Origin: Bacillus ectoiniformans
GTDB taxonomy: Bacteria; Bacillota; Bacilli; Bacillales; Domibacillaceae
Length of the DNA: 64,000 nucleotides
NCBI RefSeq assembly: GCF_016908875.1
Contig: NZ_JAFBES010000004.1
Coordinates: 248,001 to 312,000 of the forward strand
Direction of reading: 5' to 3'
Shown here: positions 63,955-64,000 of the stretch, piece by piece
How the letters are laid out: the number at the start of each line of letters is the position of its first letter
Numbering within the stretch: position 1 is the stretch's first letter
Program-made: the position numbers and the translations under genes
Notes under the pieces: generated by a model
What the model was told of the DNA's origin: nothing
The model's input: the letters and a program-made list of their open reading frames with translations, nothing else
Database searches by the model: none

Positions 63955-64000
63955 AAGTGATCTTGTCTATTCTTTTCATCTCTTTCGTTACTTATGGTTT
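63951..64000 (+). CDS. start of a third gene in the paralogue operon (partial)
   Basis: ATG at 63951 overlaps the preceding stop (ATGA). The 16 visible codons read MKVILSILFISFVTYG, a hydrophobic signal- or TM-like start. The rest lies beyond the window. Confidence 0.6.
   Translation, partial: MKVILSILFISFVTYG

Overview
The window is a chromosomal segment of a low-GC, Gram-positive, spore-forming member of the Bacillaceae. The gene order ssrA-smpB-rnr-est-secG, eno-gpmI-tpiA-pgk-gapA-cggR, rpoN, clpP, crh-whiA-yvcK-rapZ-nudix, trxB, his operon, ppaX-lgt-hprK, uvrA-uvrB-csbA, minJ-ctpB, ftsX-ftsE-cccB-yitT matches the corresponding arm of the Bacillus subtilis/B. cereus chromosomes. The tmRNA tag reads (A)GKQNNLSLAA, and a YjcZ-type mini-protein, sigma-B-like promoters and a CtsR box all fit this group. 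The species cannot be fixed from the sequence. No prophage, insertion sequence, CRISPR array or plasmid gene was seen.

Layout. Nearly everything lies on the minus strand. 1-4.6 kb: tmRNA (3' end outside the window), SmpB, RNase R, carboxylesterase and SecG (trans-translation, RNA decay, export). 4.7-6.5 kb: a chemoreceptor. 6.6-14.2 kb: the lower glycolytic operon under CggR, with a recognisable CggR operator and a long hairpin between cggR and gapA. Between gapA and pgk lies a four-copy array of structured RNA repeats. 14.3-16.2 kb: glutaredoxin-like protein, sigma-54 and tRNA-Arg(CCG). 16.5-17.2 kb: clpP on the plus strand behind sigma-B-like and CtsR/sigma-A signals. 17.2-25.3 kb: MFS exporter, crh-whiA-yvcK-rapZ-nudix, trxB and a TPR protein. 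25.8-32.3 kb: a complete his operon, hisZGDBHAFI, with its own promoter. 32.4-38.2 kb: CstA, then hprK-lgt-yvoD-ppaX-yvoF. 38.4-45.3 kb: yvlB-yvlD, uvrA, uvrB and csbA. 45.3-51.3 kb: HD phosphohydrolase, uppP (plus), a CNNM/CBS transporter with an elaborate leader, a small membrane protein (plus) and a large clade-II catalase. 51.4-57.5 kb: minJ, ctpB, a PLP sulfur-amino-acid enzyme, a thioredoxin-like/membrane/methyltransferase cluster and a YjcZ-like mini-protein. 57.8-62.3 kb: an M23 coiled-coil hydrolase, ftsX, ftsE, cytochrome c-551 and a YitT protein. 62.5-64 kb (plus): two tandem paralogous membrane proteins of unknown function and the start of a third overlapping gene.

Functional links. 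CggR, HPr kinase, Crh, PpaX, YvcK and RapZ, together with the glycolytic enzymes, put much of central-carbon control into one segment. FtsEX beside a coiled-coil M23 hydrolase suggests an ABC-gated cell-wall hydrolysis module.

The least explained features are non-coding. (1) Four tandem ~92-nt units between gapA and pgk each fold into a hairpin with a conserved GNRA-like apex and an invariant AUGAGAA bulge. (2) Three intergenic arrays repeat with a 20-21-bp period; two of them share the core TATCRGCRRCTT in opposite orientations. (3) The CNNM gene has a leader with two possible small ORFs and a hairpin covering its ribosome binding site.
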